A stretch of 64,000 nucleotides of DNA from an uncultured Clostridia bacterium (GCA_904420075.1 CAJFTX010000012.1:16326-80325), one strand, 5' to 3'. Numbered from the stretch's first letter, positions 49,913 through 61,587 are shown. Numbers and translations: made by a program. The notes: generated by a model from the sequence alone, not told the origin.

Positions 49913-51034
49913 CTAATAGACGCCGTACTCGTGGACCGTCTCAAACATGGCGACGATGTTCTGCGGCGGCGTGCCGTTTTGAATGCAGTGCTCGGGGGCG
50001 AAGAGGTAGCCCCCGCCCGGCATGAGCTTCTCCAGCCGGAAGCGCACCTCGTCGCGCACCTCCTGAGGGGTGCCGAACTGGAGCGTGGTCTGGCTGTTGC
50101 AGCCGCCGCCGAAGAGAACCAGCCGGTCGCCGTACTCCCGTTTGAGGACATCGGGATCCATCCCCGCGGCGGAGAGCTGGACCGGGTGGAGCACCCGCAC
50201 GCCCGCCTCGATGAGGTCGGGCAGCAGCGGCAGAATCGCCCCGCAGCTGTGATAGAGCACCTCCACTCCCTTGCTGTGCAGGAAGGAGAAGAGCTCCTTC
50301 TGATAGGGCATAATGCAGTTTCGGTAGGTCTCGGGGGAGAGCAGCAGGCTGTCCTGCGAGGCGAGGTCGTCGGTCAAAAAGACCCCCTCGAGCTTCCCCT
50401 CGGTCCCCGCGAGCAGCTTCTCATACGCCTCGAGCTGCAGGTCGAGAATTTTACGCAGGAATTTGGCCGAGAACTCCTCCTCCACCAGCAGGTCCACCAT
50501 GAACTGCTCAAACCCGCGCAGATACCAGGCGCTCTCGAAGATAGCGGAGCCCAGCACATCGGTAAAGAGGGCACAGTCGGTCTCGCGATAGAGCCGGTCG
50601 GCTTCCCGGCGCATCTCCTCCGCCATCGCGTCGGTCGCGAGCGGATGCCAGGGGATGGCGTTGAACGCCTCGGGGTCCACATCCCCGAGGAGGAAGCGGT
50701 CGATGTCGTAATAGTTTCCGCCCGCGGGGCGGCGCCAGGGGACGCCCCACTGATCGACGAAAAAGGAGTCCTCGCCCCGGGTCTGCCAGCTCTCGGGCGG
50801 AACGCTGCGCACATAGCGGGTGTCCACATGCAGGAGCCTTAGAATCTCCTCGGAGATGACCGCGTGGGAGCGGATAAAATTCTCCTCCGGCCGGTCGGCA
50901 TCGATACCGAGATAGGCGCGCAGATCGCGGTAGGCCCCGGATTCGATGGCGGAGGAGCGGCCGGACAGATCGACCGGGACGCGGTCGGGGATCTGATGGG
51001 AGAGAACGGCGCGAACGCGCTCTCTTGAAGTCAT
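49913..51034 (-). CDS. Uroporphyrinogen decarboxylase-fold methyltransferase, copy 2
   Basis: A 373-residue URO-D-superfamily protein: RERVRAVLSHQIPDRVPVDL, DQWGVPWRRP, LYHSCGAILPLLP with the zinc His-x-x-Cys wording HSCG, and FAPEHCIQNGTPPQNIVAM with the third Cys. It is of a different subfamily from its neighbour, so the two probably do distinct half-reactions or act on different substrates. It is transcribed first. The two genes form a pair with no other partner, and the methyl donor is unknown. Confidence 0.83.
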   Translation of the reverse strand: MTSRERVRAVLSHQIPDRVPVDLSGRSSAIESGAYRDLRAYLGIDADRPEENFIRSHAVISEEILRLLHVDTRYVRSVPPESWQTRGEDSFFVDQWGVPWRRPAGGNYYDIDRFLLGDVDPEAFNAIPWHPLATDAMAEEMRREADRLYRETDCALFTDVLGSAIFESAWYLRGFEQFMVDLLVEEEFSAKFLRKILDLQLEAYEKLLAGTEGKLEGVFLTDDLASQDSLLLSPETYRNCIMPYQKELFSFLHSKGVEVLYHSCGAILPLLPDLIEAGVRVLHPVQLSAAGMDPDVLKREYGDRLVLFGGGCNSQTTLQFGTPQEVRDEVRFRLEKLMPGGGYLFAPEHCIQNGTPPQNIVAMFETVHEYGVY

Positions 51035-51228
51035 AGCTGTCGCCTCCAGTGTTTATCGTGTGAGAGTTCAGTCTCAGCGTAGCAGGTTCGCGCTCCGCTT
51101 TCAACCGGATTTGAAAAGTGGGCAAAAATTGACCAAAAAAGCCGAATAAGCGCAAAAGAAACGGCGCGGCTGCCCGGGAAAACGGGGAATACTTTGGGAG
51201 AGAGGCTTGCGCCTGCGGAGGGCGCGTC

Positions 51229-51257
51229 TTGTCCGGCAGGTAAAAAATTGGTATACT
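51229..51257 (+). promoter_or_regulatory. Sigma-A promoter of the DUF308 gene
   Basis: TTGTCC (51229-51234), 17-nt spacer, TATACT (51252-51257), 30 nt before the start codon. Confidence 0.65.
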
Positions 51258-51286
51258 GAAAAAAACGGTGTGAAGGGGCGTCTGAA

Positions 51287-51862
51287 ATGAAGAAGCTGGT
51301 GCATAGAATCAGAGCGAGCAGCGTTTTGGCTTCGGTGATCTGGTGTATGCTGGGGGCGGTGCTGCTCCTGTGGGCGAATCTCTCCGCGCGACTTCTGTGC
51401 TATCTTCTGGGGGGCGCGCTGTTGGTGCACGGAGTCTCCCAGGCGCTCCCCGCGCTGCGCGGCGGGGAGCGGCAGCCGCGTCTGCTGCTCGAATTTGTGG
51501 TGGGAGTTGCGATCGCGCTCGCAGGCGGTTGGGCGATTGTCTGGCCGGGGACGGCGGAGAAACTTATCCCGGTGATCCTCGGGGCGGTGACGGTGATCCA
51601 CGGGGCGGAGGAGCTGGGGCTCGCGCTGCGAATGCGCAGGAGCGGGGCGACCGCAGCGCGTCCGGCGCTGATCCTCGCTGTGGTTACGTTGGCGCTCGGG
51701 GGGGTCCTCATTTTACGCCCTGCCTTTTTGGCGGATCTTCTGCTCCGGGTGACGGGCGCATGCCTTCTCTTTGACGGGGCGGCGCGGGCCTTTGTCTTTC
51801 GCGCATTTGCCCGGGTGGAGGAACTCACAGACGAACTCCCGAGCGACAGCTTTGAGCGGTAG
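51287..51862 (+). CDS. DUF308 (HdeD-like) membrane protein
   Basis: A 191-residue protein with about six hydrophobic spans in three repeated pairs (for example IWCMLGAVLLLWANLSARLL, FVVGVAIALAGGWAIVWP, LALGGVLILRPAFLADLLL), each pair with the Gly-rich plan of HdeD. The tail is short and acidic. Function in Firmicutes is not known; HdeD of E. coli aids acid resistance. It stops at 51862, right at the next promoter. Confidence 0.82.
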   Translation: MKKLVHRIRASSVLASVIWCMLGAVLLLWANLSARLLCYLLGGALLVHGVSQALPALRGGERQPRLLLEFVVGVAIALAGGWAIVWPGTAEKLIPVILGAVTVIHGAEELGLALRMRRSGATAARPALILAVVTLALGGVLILRPAFLADLLLRVTGACLLFDGAARAFVFRAFARVEELTDELPSDSFER

Positions 51863-51892
51863 TTGACAAGTGCGGCGATCTTTTGATAGAAT
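51863..51892 (+). promoter_or_regulatory. Promoter of the Ca2+ ATPase transcript
   Basis: TTGACA (51863-51868), 18-nt spacer, TAGAAT (51887-51892); the -35 begins one base after the preceding stop. Confidence 0.75.
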
Positions 51893-51930
51893 AATTATCA
51901 ATATTTGTGAAAGAAAGGATTTTTGGACAG

Positions 51931-52068
51931 ATGGACGACAGCGACTGTACAGACACTTTTGACGCCCGCTGTTTAAAATGGAATAAGTTTCGGAATACTG
52001 AGAGACGTATCCCGCGCCTGCCTGGGCGCCGGGTTATGTCTCTTTTTGTCTATTCCGGCTTAGAATAA
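51931..52068 (+). CDS. 45-codon leader ORF of the Ca2+ ATPase, acidic N-terminus
   Basis: The ORF begins MDDSDCTDTFDARC and turns basic later (ERRIPRLPGRR). GAAAGGA lies about 11 nt ahead. It overlaps an intrinsic terminator (52001-52047). Acidic N-termini can make ribosomes fall off at low Mg2+, as described for the mgtA leader mgtL; a like role in sensing a divalent cation is a hypothesis. The ORF could also be chance within a structured leader. Confidence 0.45.
   Translation: MDDSDCTDTFDARCLKWNKFRNTERRIPRLPGRRVMSLFVYSGLE
52001..52047 (+). terminator. Leader terminator ahead of the Ca2+ ATPase
   Basis: AGAGACGTATCCC pairs with GGGTTATGTCTCT around a GC-rich inner stem (with mismatches), then TTTTT. 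It lies about 57 nt before the ATPase start, so expression needs anti-termination or read-through. Confidence 0.7.
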
Positions 52069-52103
52069 ATCGGCCTATTTTTGAAAGGAGTGGTTGTTCC
52101 ACA

Positions 52104-54776
52104 ATGGAAACTCACACACGTAAGCCCTGGCATGCGCAGACCTCGGAGGAGGTGTTGCGGGAGCTCGGCGTAACCGAGGAGGGCCTCGGGGATGCCGAGG
52201 CGGCAGAGCGACTTGCGAAGTATGGGAGAAATGAACTGAAAGAGCGGAGAAAGCGCGGCATTCTGCAGATGCTCTGGAGCCAGATTTCGGACGTGATGGT
52301 CTGGATTCTCTTCGGTGCGGCGGCGCTCTCGGCGCTGCTCGGGGAGTGGACCGAGGCGGCCGTCATTCTGGTGATCATCGTTCTAAACGCGGTGATCGGC
52401 ATTGTGCAGGAGAAGAAGGCGCAGGGGGCGCTCGAGGCGCTGCGCAATATGAGCGCGCCGGTTGCCCGCGTTTTGCGCGAGGGGGAGGAGAGTGTTGTCC
52501 CCGCGAGCGAACTCGTGCCGGGCGATGTGATCTACCTCGAGGACGGCGCGATCGTGCCCGCCGATGTGCGGCTGCTCGAATCCGCGAATTTGAAAATTCA
52601 GGAGGCGTCTCTCACCGGCGAGTCGGTGCCGAGTGAGAAGGACGCGGACGACCGGCCGGCGGAGGACGCGCCGGTGGGCGACCGGACCGACATGGCCTAC
52701 GCCTCCTCCATTGTGATGTACGGCAACGGCACCGGCGTCGTGGTCGGCACGGGGATGGACACCGAGGTCGGGCGGATCGCCGGGATGCTCTCCGAGGAGA
52801 ACGACGATTTTGACACTCCGCTCAAGCGGAAGCTCGGCGCGGTCGGCAAGACGCTGAGCGTAGTCGGCGTCATCGTCTGTGTGCTGATTTTTGGCATCGG
52901 GTTTCTCTACGGGCGGCCGTTGCTGCCGCTTCTGATGACGGCGATCTCGCTTGCGATCTCGATTATCCCGGAGGGACTTCCGGCGACCTCGACGATTGTA
53001 ATGGCGCTCGGGGTGCAGCGGATGGCGAAACAGAACGCCCTTGTGAAAAATCTCCCGGCGGTGGAGACGCTCGGCGGCGCGACGGTGATCTGCTGTGACA
53101 AGACCGGCACCCTCACCCAGAACCGGATGACGGTCCGAAAAGTTGCGATGAACGGCGACTTTGCGCGCGGCGCGGCCTCCGATGTGGAGGATGCGGCGAA
53201 GAGCCATCCCGCAGTCTACCGCGAGCTTGTAAACGCCGCCGCCCTCTGCAACAATGCAAGCCTCGACCCCGACCACGAGGGGGAGATTCTGGGCGACCCG
53301 ACCGAGGGCGCGCTGCTCTTCCTTGCGACGGCGTTCGGAGTGGACCAGGAGGCGTATGAGGAGGAGCACCCGCGGGAGTTTGAGCAGCCGTTTGACTCCG
53401 ACCGGAAGCGGATGACCACCGTCCACCGGATGGAATCGGGCCTTGTCGCCTACACCAAAGGCGCGGTGGACGAGATGCTCCCGCTCTGCACCAGGATTTT
53501 GACAGCTGAGGGGGTACGGCCGATCACCGAGACCGACCGGGAGCAGATCAGATCGCTCTGCCTCGCGCTCTCGGCGGATGCGCTGCGGGTGCTGGGGTTT
53601 GCGGAGAGAGAGCTCTCCGAGGTGCCGGAGGAGGACGACGCGGACATCGAGTTCGACCTCACCTTCCTCGGGGCGGTGGGGATGATCGACCCGCCGCGCC
53701 GCGAGGTGGCTCTGGCGGTCGAGAGCTGCCACGGCGCGGGCATCCGCACCATTATGATCACCGGAGACCATAAGGTGACCGCCATGGCCATCGCAAAACA
53801 GCTCGGTATCTTCCGGGAGGGGAATACCGCCATATCGGGTGAGGAGCTGGCGGAGATGAGCGACGGGGAGCTTGACCGCGCGGTGGAGACGGCAACCGTT
53901 TTTGCCCGCGTTTCGCCGAGCGACAAACTGCGCATCATCAAGGCGCTGAAGCGAAACGGCGAGGTCGCCGCGATGACGGGCGACGGGGTCAACGACTCCC
54001 CGGCGCTGAAGGCGGCGGATATCGGCGTCGCGATGGGAAAGAGCGGCACCGACGTCGCCAAAGACGCGGCGGATATGATCCTGATGGATGACAACTTCAC
54101 CACCATCGAGCACGCCATCCGGGAGGGGCGCCGGGTTTACCGCAATATCCAGAAGGTAATCCAGTTTCTGCTCTCCGGCAATATTGCGGAAATTCTGACC
54201 CTCTTTCTCGCGACGCTGCTCAACTGGGAGGCGCCGATTCTGGCGGTACACATTCTGCTCATCAACCTTGCGACCGACTCGCTGCCTGCGATCGCGCTCG
54301 GCGTCGATCCCGCGAGCCGCAATATCATGACCCACAAACCGGTGCGCTCGGGGACCCTCTTCGAGCGGGGGCTCATTGAGCGAGTGATCACAAACGGCGT
54401 GTTTATTACGGCGGCCACCATTCTCGCCTACCAGATCGGACTTGTCAGAGATAACCATGCCGTCGGGATGACGATGGCATTTGTGGTGCTCGCGGTGTCT
54501 CAGCTCTTCCACGCGCTCGCTCAGCGGTCGAACATCGACTCGGTCTTTCGGCGGGGGACGCCGAAAAACGGCGTGCTCTTTCTGGCGATGGCGGCTTCGG
54601 GTGTGGTATTGGCGCTGGTGCTCGGCGTGCCCGCCCTGCGCGGGGTGTTCAGCCTCTCCACCCTCTGCGGATGGGAGTGGGGCATAACGGCGCTGCTCTC
54701 GGTGATGCCGCTCGCGCTCGACGAACTTGTAAAACTCGGTAAGCGGCTCGTGAGACGCCGCACCGCCGCAAAATAA
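52104..54776 (+). CDS. Calcium-transporting P-type ATPase (SERCA/PMCA type)
   Basis: An 890-residue ion pump. It shows LTGESVPSEK in the actuator domain, IIPEGLPATST in span 4 (the Ca2+ site signature PEGLP), CDKTGTLTQN with the phosphorylated Asp at about 332, KGAVDEML in the nucleotide domain, TGDGVNDSPALKAADIGVAMG in the hinge, and INLATDSLPA in span 6 with the Asn-Thr-Asp Ca2+ ligands. It likely exports Ca2+ from the cytosol. AAAGGAG precedes the ATG by about 12 nt. Its leader carries a small ORF and a terminator, so it is likely controlled after initiation. Confidence 0.93.
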   Translation: METHTRKPWHAQTSEEVLRELGVTEEGLGDAEAAERLAKYGRNELKERRKRGILQMLWSQISDVMVWILFGAAALSALLGEWTEAAVILVIIVLNAVIGIVQEKKAQGALEALRNMSAPVARVLREGEESVVPASELVPGDVIYLEDGAIVPADVRLLESANLKIQEASLTGESVPSEKDADDRPAEDAPVGDRTDMAYASSIVMYGNGTGVVVGTGMDTEVGRIAGMLSEENDDFDTPLKRKLGAVGKTLSVVGVIVCVLIFGIGFLYGRPLLPLLMTAISLAISIIPEGLPATSTIVMALGVQRMAKQNALVKNLPAVETLGGATVICCDKTGTLTQNRMTVRKVAMNGDFARGAASDVEDAAKSHPAVYRELVNAAALCNNASLDPDHEGEILGDPTEGALLFLATAFGVDQEAYEEEHPREFEQPFDSDRKRMTTVHRMESGLVAYTKGAVDEMLPLCTRILTAEGVRPITETDREQIRSLCLALSADALRVLGFAERELSEVPEEDDADIEFDLTFLGAVGMIDPPRREVALAVESCHGAGIRTIMITGDHKVTAMAIAKQLGIFREGNTAISGEELAEMSDGELDRAVETATVFARVSPSDKLRIIKALKRNGEVAAMTGDGVNDSPALKAADIGVAMGKSGTDVAKDAADMILMDDNFTTIEHAIREGRRVYRNIQKVIQFLLSGNIAEILTLFLATLLNWEAPILAVHILLINLATDSLPAIALGVDPASRNIMTHKPVRSGTLFERGLIERVITNGVFITAATILAYQIGLVRDNHAVGMTMAFVVLAVSQLFHALAQRSNIDSVFRRGTPKNGVLFLAMAASGVVLALVLGVPALRGVFSLSTLCGWEWGITALLSVMPLALDELVKLGKRLVRRRTAAK

Positions 54777-54786
54777 ATTCCGCATG

Positions 54787-54827
54787 AAACCGCGCCCGCT
54801 TTGAGGGCGCGGTTTGTGCTTTTTTTC
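54787..54827 (+). terminator. Intrinsic terminator of the Ca2+ ATPase gene
   Basis: 11-bp stem (54787-54797 / 54805-54815) then GTGC and seven T. Confidence 0.85.
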
Positions 54828-54932
54828 TATAAAATACAAAAAAGGGGGAGGGGAGATTGTCTAGTTTCCCAAAAATCAAAGCGTTAAAAATTTGTCAAGG
54901 GGAATCCGCTTTTCCTTGAGATGCTCCTGTGG

Positions 54933-54938
54933 TATAAT
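54933..54938 (+). promoter_or_regulatory. -10 box of the ilv operon
   Basis: TATAAT with a poor -35 (TTTTCC at 17-nt spacing), 37 nt before ilvN. The leader is too short for a T-box or a Leu/Ile/Val attenuator. Confidence 0.5.
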
Positions 54939-54974
54939 TGAAAAAATACTGAAAGACTAGGCAGGTAAACGGAA

Positions 54975-56538
<1,564 letters not shown>

Positions 56539-56541
56539 GCG

Positions 56542-58206
56542 ATGCGGAGCGACAGAGTCAAGCGGGGCGCCGATCGGGCGCCCCACCGTTCCCTTTTGAA
56601 CGCGCTGGGGCTGACGGCGGAGGAGATGGACCGCCCGATCATCGGCATTGTCAGTTCCTATAACGAGATCGTTCCGGGCCACATGAACATCGACAAGATT
56701 GTCGACGCGGTGAAGGCGGGCGTCCGCATGGCGGGGGGCACCCCGCTTGTGTTCCCGGCGATCGCCGTCTGTGACGGCATCGCGATGGGCCACATCGGCA
56801 TGAAGTACTCGCTCTGCACCAGAGAGCTCGTGGCGGACTCGGTGGAGGCGGTGGCGACCGCCCACCAGTTCGACGGGCTTGTGATGGTGCCGAACTGTGA
56901 CAAGAACGTGCCGGGCATGCTGATGGCGGCGGCGAGACTCAATATCCCGACCATCTTTGTCTCCGGAGGACCGATGCTCGCGGGGCGGATGAAGGACGGC
57001 AAGCGCACCTGCCTGTCGCACATGTTTGAGGCGGTCGGCAGCTACACGGCGGGCACCCTCGACGAGGAGGGGCTGCTCGAGTATGAGAACAAGGCCTGTC
57101 CGACCTGCGGCTCCTGCTCGGGGATGTATACGGCGAACTCGATGAACTGTCTCACCGAGGCGGTGGGTCTCGCCCTGCGCGGCAACGGCACCATTCCGGC
57201 GGTGATGAGCGACCGGCTGAAGCTCGCGAAGCACACCGGCATGCAGATCATGGAGCTTGTGAAAAAGGACATCCGTCCGCTCGACATCCTGACCGAAAAG
57301 ACATTCTTAAATGCGCTCGCGGTGGATATGGCGCTCGGGTGCAGCACAAACTCGATGCTCCACCTGCCGGCGATCGCGCACGAGGCGGGCGTGGAGCTCA
57401 GCTTGGACCTCGCCAACAGCATCAGTGAGAAAACGCCGAATCTCTGTCACCTCGCGCCCGCAGGGGGCACCTATATGGAGGACCTCGACCGGGCGGGCGG
57501 CGTATACGCCGTGATGGCGGAGCTCGCGAAAAAGGAGCTCATCTCGCTCGACGGGATGACTGTGTCCGGTAAGACGGTCGGCGAGAATCTCGCGGGGGTG
57601 GAGAATCTCGACCCGGAGCTCATCCGGCCGATCGAGAACCCCTACAGCGCGACCGGAGGCATCGCGGTGCTGAAGGGCAACCTGGCGCCGGACGGCTGCG
57701 TCGTCAAGCGCTCGGCCGTCGCGCCCGAGATGATGGTACACAGCGGCCCCGCCCGCGTCTTTAACAGCGAGGAGGAGGCCATCACAGCGATCACCGGCGG
57801 CAAGATTGCCGCTGGGGACGTCGTCGTCATCCGCTACGAGGGGCCGAAGGGAGGCCCCGGTATGCGCGAGATGCTGAACCCCACCGCGGTGATCGCGGGC
57901 ATGGGACTCGACAAGGAGGTTGCGCTCATCACCGACGGACGGTTCAGCGGGGCGACCCGCGGCGCGTCTATCGGCCACGTCTCTCCGGAGGCGGCGGTCG
58001 GCGGTCCGATCGCGCTCGTGGAGGAGGGCGACACCATCCACATTGATATCAACAACTATAAAATTTCGCTCGACGTGCCGGACGAGGAGCTCGAGCGGCG
58101 CCGCGCTGCGTGGCAGCCGCCTGCGCCGAACGTCACGACGGGCTATCTCGCGCGGTACGCCTCGATGGTCACGTCGGCGAGCACCGGCGCGGTTTTGAAG
58201 ATTTAA
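56542..58206 (+). CDS. ilvD: Dihydroxy-acid dehydratase
   Basis: A 554-residue Fe-S dehydratase giving the 2-oxo acids for valine and isoleucine. It shows the cluster cysteines in [10 protein letters not shown] and in [18 protein letters not shown], the end block [12 protein letters not shown] and [15 protein letters not shown]. It starts three bases after ilvC. The early [19 protein letters not shown] is typical. Length normal. Confidence 0.97.
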   Translation: MRSDRVKRGADRAPHRSLLNALGLTAEEMDRPIIGIVSSYNEIVPGHMNIDKIVDAVKAGVRMAGGTPLVFPAIAVCDGIAMGHIGMKYSLCTRELVADSVEAVATAHQFDGLVMVPNCDKNVPGMLMAAARLNIPTIFVSGGPMLAGRMKDGKRTCLSHMFEAVGSYTAGTLDEEGLLEYENKACPTCGSCSGMYTANSMNCLTEAVGLALRGNGTIPAVMSDRLKLAKHTGMQIMELVKKDIRPLDILTEKTFLNALAVDMALGCSTNSMLHLPAIAHEAGVELSLDLANSISEKTPNLCHLAPAGGTYMEDLDRAGGVYAVMAELAKKELISLDGMTVSGKTVGENLAGVENLDPELIRPIENPYSATGGIAVLKGNLAPDGCVVKRSAVAPEMMVHSGPARVFNSEEEAITAITGGKIAAGDVVVIRYEGPKGGPGMREMLNPTAVIAGMGLDKEVALITDGRFSGATRGASIGHVSPEAAVGGPIALVEEGDTIHIDINNYKISLDVPDEELERRRAAWQPPAPNVTTGYLARYASMVTSASTGAVLKI

Positions 58207-58228
58207 AGGGAGAGAAGGTGGAGAGAGA

Positions 58229-59896
58229 GTGAAACTGACAGGCGCTGAGATCATTGTGAGGAGCCTGATTGAGCAGGGGGTGGACACCGTGTTCGGCTAT
58301 CCGGGCGGCTCGGTGCTCGACACCTACGACGCGCTCTACAGGCACTCGGATGAAATTAAACATATTTTAACCTCGCACGAGCAGGGAGCGAGCTTCGCGG
58401 CCGACGGCTATGCGCGGGCGACGGGCAGAGTGGGCGTCTGTATGGCGACCTCCGGTCCGGGGGCGACCAATCTGGTCACCGGTATTGCAAACGCGCAGAT
58501 GGATTCGATCCCGCTCGTGGCGATCACCGGCAACGTCCCGCTCTCCATCCTCGGGAAGGACAGCTTCCAGGAGGTGGATATCGCGGGAGTGACCATGCCG
58601 ATCACCAAGCACAATTTTATTGTGACCAAGGTGGAGGAGCTTGCCCAGACGATTGCGGACGCGTTCTATATCGCGGCCGAGGGGCGGCCCGGCGCAGTGC
58701 TTGTGGACATCCCGAAGAACATTGCGCAGGCCTCCTGTGAGTATGTCCCGGTTCCGCCGCGGCCGATTGTCCCCTCGGTGGAGCACATCACGACAGAGGA
58801 TCTCGAGAAGGCGGTGGAGATGATCAAAGCCGCCGAGAAGCCGATGATCCTCACCGGCGGCGGCACCGCGATCGCAGGGGCCGAGGCGGAGCTTGCGGAG
58901 TTTGTAAAGAAGGTGCACGCCCCCGTGGCGGACACGCTGATGGGCAAGGGCACCTTTGACACCGAGGACCCGCTCTACAGCGGGATGTGCGGCATGCACG
59001 GCACCAAGGCTTCGAACACCGGAATCTCCCGCTGCGACCTTCTGATCGTGATCGGCTCGCGCTTCAGCGACCGTGTGACGAGCAACGCGGGCACCTTCGC
59101 CAGAAGGTCGAAGATTCTCCAGTTTGATATCGATCCGGCCGAGGTCAACAAGAACATCCTCGTACACCACAATGTGATCGGAGATATCAAAGAGATCTTA
59201 AAGCGGCTCAATCCGATGTTGCCGCAGCTCGACCACACCCCCTGGGTGCAGGAGGTGCAGGCGATCGAGGCAAAATATCCGCTGCGTTACAACGAGGACA
59301 CCCTCACCGCGCAGTATGTGATGGAGCGGCTCTCCGCGCTGACAAAGAACGACGCGCTGGTGGTGACCGAGGTCGGACAGCACCAGATGTGGGCGGCGCA
59401 GTTCTACAAGTTCAAATTCCACCGGCAGCTCATCACCTCGGGTGGGCTCGGTTCGATGGGATACGGACTCGGGGCCGCGATCGGCGCGGCAGTGGGCCGC
59501 AAGGACAAGAAGATCGTAAACATCGCAGGGGATGGCTGCTTCCGGATGAACTGCAACGAGCTCGCGACGGTGCGGGGCTACAATCTGCCGATCATTGAGC
59601 TTATTGTCAACAACCGGGTGCTCGGCATGGTGCGCCAGTGGCAGACGCTCTTCTACGGCGAGCGGTACTCGAACACCAATCTCTCCGACAGCATCGACTA
59701 TATGAAAATGGCGGAGGCGTTTGGGATCAAGGGGCTCGAGATCCGTGAGAAGGCGGATGTGGACGCGGTGCTCACCGAGGCGCTCGAGACAAACGGGCCG
59801 GTGATCATCAATCTGGTGATCGGAGAGAACAATATGGTCTCGCCGATGGTTGCGCCCGGCGGTTCGATTGAGAAGGAATTGGAGTTGAAAAACTAA
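58229..59896 (+). CDS. ilvB: Acetolactate synthase large (catalytic) subunit
   Basis: A 555-residue thiamine-diphosphate enzyme joining two pyruvates, or pyruvate and 2-oxobutyrate. It has VDTVFGYPGGSVLDTYDAL, the activating Glu in TSHEQGASFAADGYARATG, and the cofactor motif GDGCFRMNCNELATV...N..LGMVRQWQ. It starts with GTG at 58229 after GGAGAGAG, which may lower its rate relative to its neighbours. The stop is followed directly by the ilvA start. Confidence 0.96.
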   Translation: MKLTGAEIIVRSLIEQGVDTVFGYPGGSVLDTYDALYRHSDEIKHILTSHEQGASFAADGYARATGRVGVCMATSGPGATNLVTGIANAQMDSIPLVAITGNVPLSILGKDSFQEVDIAGVTMPITKHNFIVTKVEELAQTIADAFYIAAEGRPGAVLVDIPKNIAQASCEYVPVPPRPIVPSVEHITTEDLEKAVEMIKAAEKPMILTGGGTAIAGAEAELAEFVKKVHAPVADTLMGKGTFDTEDPLYSGMCGMHGTKASNTGISRCDLLIVIGSRFSDRVTSNAGTFARRSKILQFDIDPAEVNKNILVHHNVIGDIKEILKRLNPMLPQLDHTPWVQEVQAIEAKYPLRYNEDTLTAQYVMERLSALTKNDALVVTEVGQHQMWAAQFYKFKFHRQLITSGGLGSMGYGLGAAIGAAVGRKDKKIVNIAGDGCFRMNCNELATVRGYNLPIIELIVNNRVLGMVRQWQTLFYGERYSNTNLSDSIDYMKMAEAFGIKGLEIREKADVDAVLTEALETNGPVIINLVIGENNMVSPMVAPGGSIEKELELKN

Positions 59897-61093
59897 ATGC
59901 TTACCCTGGACAAGGTGTATCAGGCATCCTATATTTTAAAAGAGGTCATCCGCAAGACCGACCTCATCCGCGCGTCGCATATCTGCGAGGAGAGCAAGCT
60001 CTATCTCAAAACGGAGAACCTGCAGGTGACCGGTTCCTTCAAGGTGCGCGGGGCGTACTTTAAGATGTCGCAGCTCTCGGAGGAGGAGAAGAAGCGCGGG
60101 GTGATCGCCTGCTCGGCGGGCAACCACGCGCAGGGGGTTGCGCTCGCCGCGAAGAAGAACGGCATCCCCGCGATCATCTGCCTGCCCGACTCGGCGCCGA
60201 TCTCCAAGGTGGAGGCGACCAAGAGCTACGGGGCGGAAGTGCGGCTGGTCAACGGCTGCTATGACGACGCCTATGCGGAGGCGATGCGGCTGAAGGACGA
60301 GAAGGGCTACACCTTCATCCACCCGTTCAACGATGAGAATGTCATCGCGGGACAGGGGACGATCGGCCTCGAAATTCTCGACCAGCTGCCGGACGTCGAC
60401 GCGGTGATTGTGCCGGTCGGCGGCGGCGGATTGATTAGCGGCATCGCCCACACGGTCAAAACGCTGCGCCCGGAGTGCAAGGTCTACGGCGTGCAGGCGG
60501 CGGGTGCGCCGAGTATGGCAAATTCGCTGAGAGAACACGAGATTTTGACCCTCCCGGCGGTGTCGACGGTGGCGGACGGCATCGCGGTCAAGACCCCGGG
60601 CGACCTCACCTATGCCTGCTGCGAGCAGTATGTGGATGAGATTGTCACCGTCTCGGACGACGAGATCTCCTCCGCGATTCTGGCGCTCATCGAGCAGCAG
60701 AAGATGATCACCGAGGGCGCGGGCGCCGTTTCGGTGGCTGCGGCGATGTTCGGCAAGGTGCCGATCGAAGGCAAGAAAGTGGTCTGCGTTCTGTCAGGGG
60801 GAAACATCGATGTGACCATCCTCTCGAGGGTGATCAAACGGGGACTCCTGACCTCCGGACGCACCTGCAATTTGAATATCGAGCTGATTGATAAGCCCGG
60901 ACAGCTGCTCGGAGTCTCGAAGATTATCTCCGATCTGCGCGGCAACGTCATCTCGGTGCACCACGAGCGCTCGAGCGAGGGCTCGGATATCAACGGCTGC
61001 TATCTGCGGCTGCTCCTGGAGACCCGGGACTACGCACATGTGCAGGAGATTCGCGGCGCGCTTCTTGACGCGGGCTACCATCTGATTGACTGA
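59897..61093 (+). CDS. ilvA: Threonine ammonia-lyase with C-terminal ACT domain
   Basis: A 398-residue PLP enzyme that makes 2-oxobutyrate from threonine, the entry to isoleucine. It shows [11 protein letters not shown] with the PLP Lys at about 49, [35 protein letters not shown], and a single ACT domain from about residue 325 ([18 protein letters not shown]). This is the shorter single-ACT form. No gap separates it from ilvB. A terminator follows, then ridA. Confidence 0.95.
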   Translation: MLTLDKVYQASYILKEVIRKTDLIRASHICEESKLYLKTENLQVTGSFKVRGAYFKMSQLSEEEKKRGVIACSAGNHAQGVALAAKKNGIPAIICLPDSAPISKVEATKSYGAEVRLVNGCYDDAYAEAMRLKDEKGYTFIHPFNDENVIAGQGTIGLEILDQLPDVDAVIVPVGGGGLISGIAHTVKTLRPECKVYGVQAAGAPSMANSLREHEILTLPAVSTVADGIAVKTPGDLTYACCEQYVDEIVTVSDDEISSAILALIEQQKMITEGAGAVSVAAAMFGKVPIEGKKVVCVLSGGNIDVTILSRVIKRGLLTSGRTCNLNIELIDKPGQLLGVSKIISDLRGNVISVHHERSSEGSDINGCYLRLLLETRDYAHVQEIRGALLDAGYHLID

Positions 61094-61125
61094 CCTGCGG
61101 AGAGCCGCCGGCAGAGTGTAAAGAG

Positions 61126-61161
61126 GCGGCGTCCCGGTTTTGTGGGGCGCCGCTGTTTTTT
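61126..61161 (+). terminator. Terminator between ilvA and ridA
   Basis: 10-bp stem (61126-61135 / 61144-61153, one G-T pair) followed by TG and six T. ridA probably gets read-through or its own promoter. Confidence 0.75.
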
Positions 61162-61215
61162 GAAGAAGCGGCCGCCGGGTATGACGGCCGAATGTGAGAA
61201 GAAAAGAGGATTTGG

Positions 61216-61587
61216 ATGAAGAAGATCAGTACAGAGAAGGCCCCCGGGGCGATCGGTCCCTACTCCCAGGCGATCGAGATCGGGGAGTTTGTGTTCACCT
61301 CCGGGCAGATCGCGCTCAACCCCGCGACAGGCGCGGTGGAGGCGACCACCATCGAGGCGCAGACCGAGCAGGTGATGAAAAATCTCGCGGCGGTACTCGC
61401 GGCGGCGGGCAGCGATCTCACAAAGGCGGTCAAAACCACCTGCTTTTTGAAAAATATGTCCGACTTCGCGGCGTTCAACGAGGTGTACGGGAGATACTTC
61501 ACCGGCAAACCCGCGCGCTCCTGCGTGGCGGTGGCGGCGCTGCCGAAGGACGTGCTCGTCGAGGTTGAGGTCATCGCGGCCAAGTAG
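61216..61587 (+). CDS. ridA: 2-iminobutanoate/2-iminopropanoate deaminase RidA
   Basis: A 123-residue YjgF/RidA protein: KAPGAIGPYSQAIEIGEFVFTSGQI, KAVKTTCFLKNMSDFAAFNEVY and ARSCVAVAALPKDVLVEVEVIA, with the substrate Arg (in PARSC) present. It hydrolyses the reactive enamine/imine released by threonine and serine dehydratases, so its place right after ilvA fits. Start follows AGAGGA. Confidence 0.95.
   Translation: MKKISTEKAPGAIGPYSQAIEIGEFVFTSGQIALNPATGAVEATTIEAQTEQVMKNLAAVLAAAGSDLTKAVKTTCFLKNMSDFAAFNEVYGRYFTGKPARSCVAVAALPKDVLVEVEVIAAK

Noticed and set aside
49043..50842. 599-codon plus-strand open frame
   Set aside because: Antisense shadow of the two URO-D-fold genes.
52383..54839. 818-codon minus-strand open frame
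   Set aside because: Antisense shadow of the Ca2+ ATPase.
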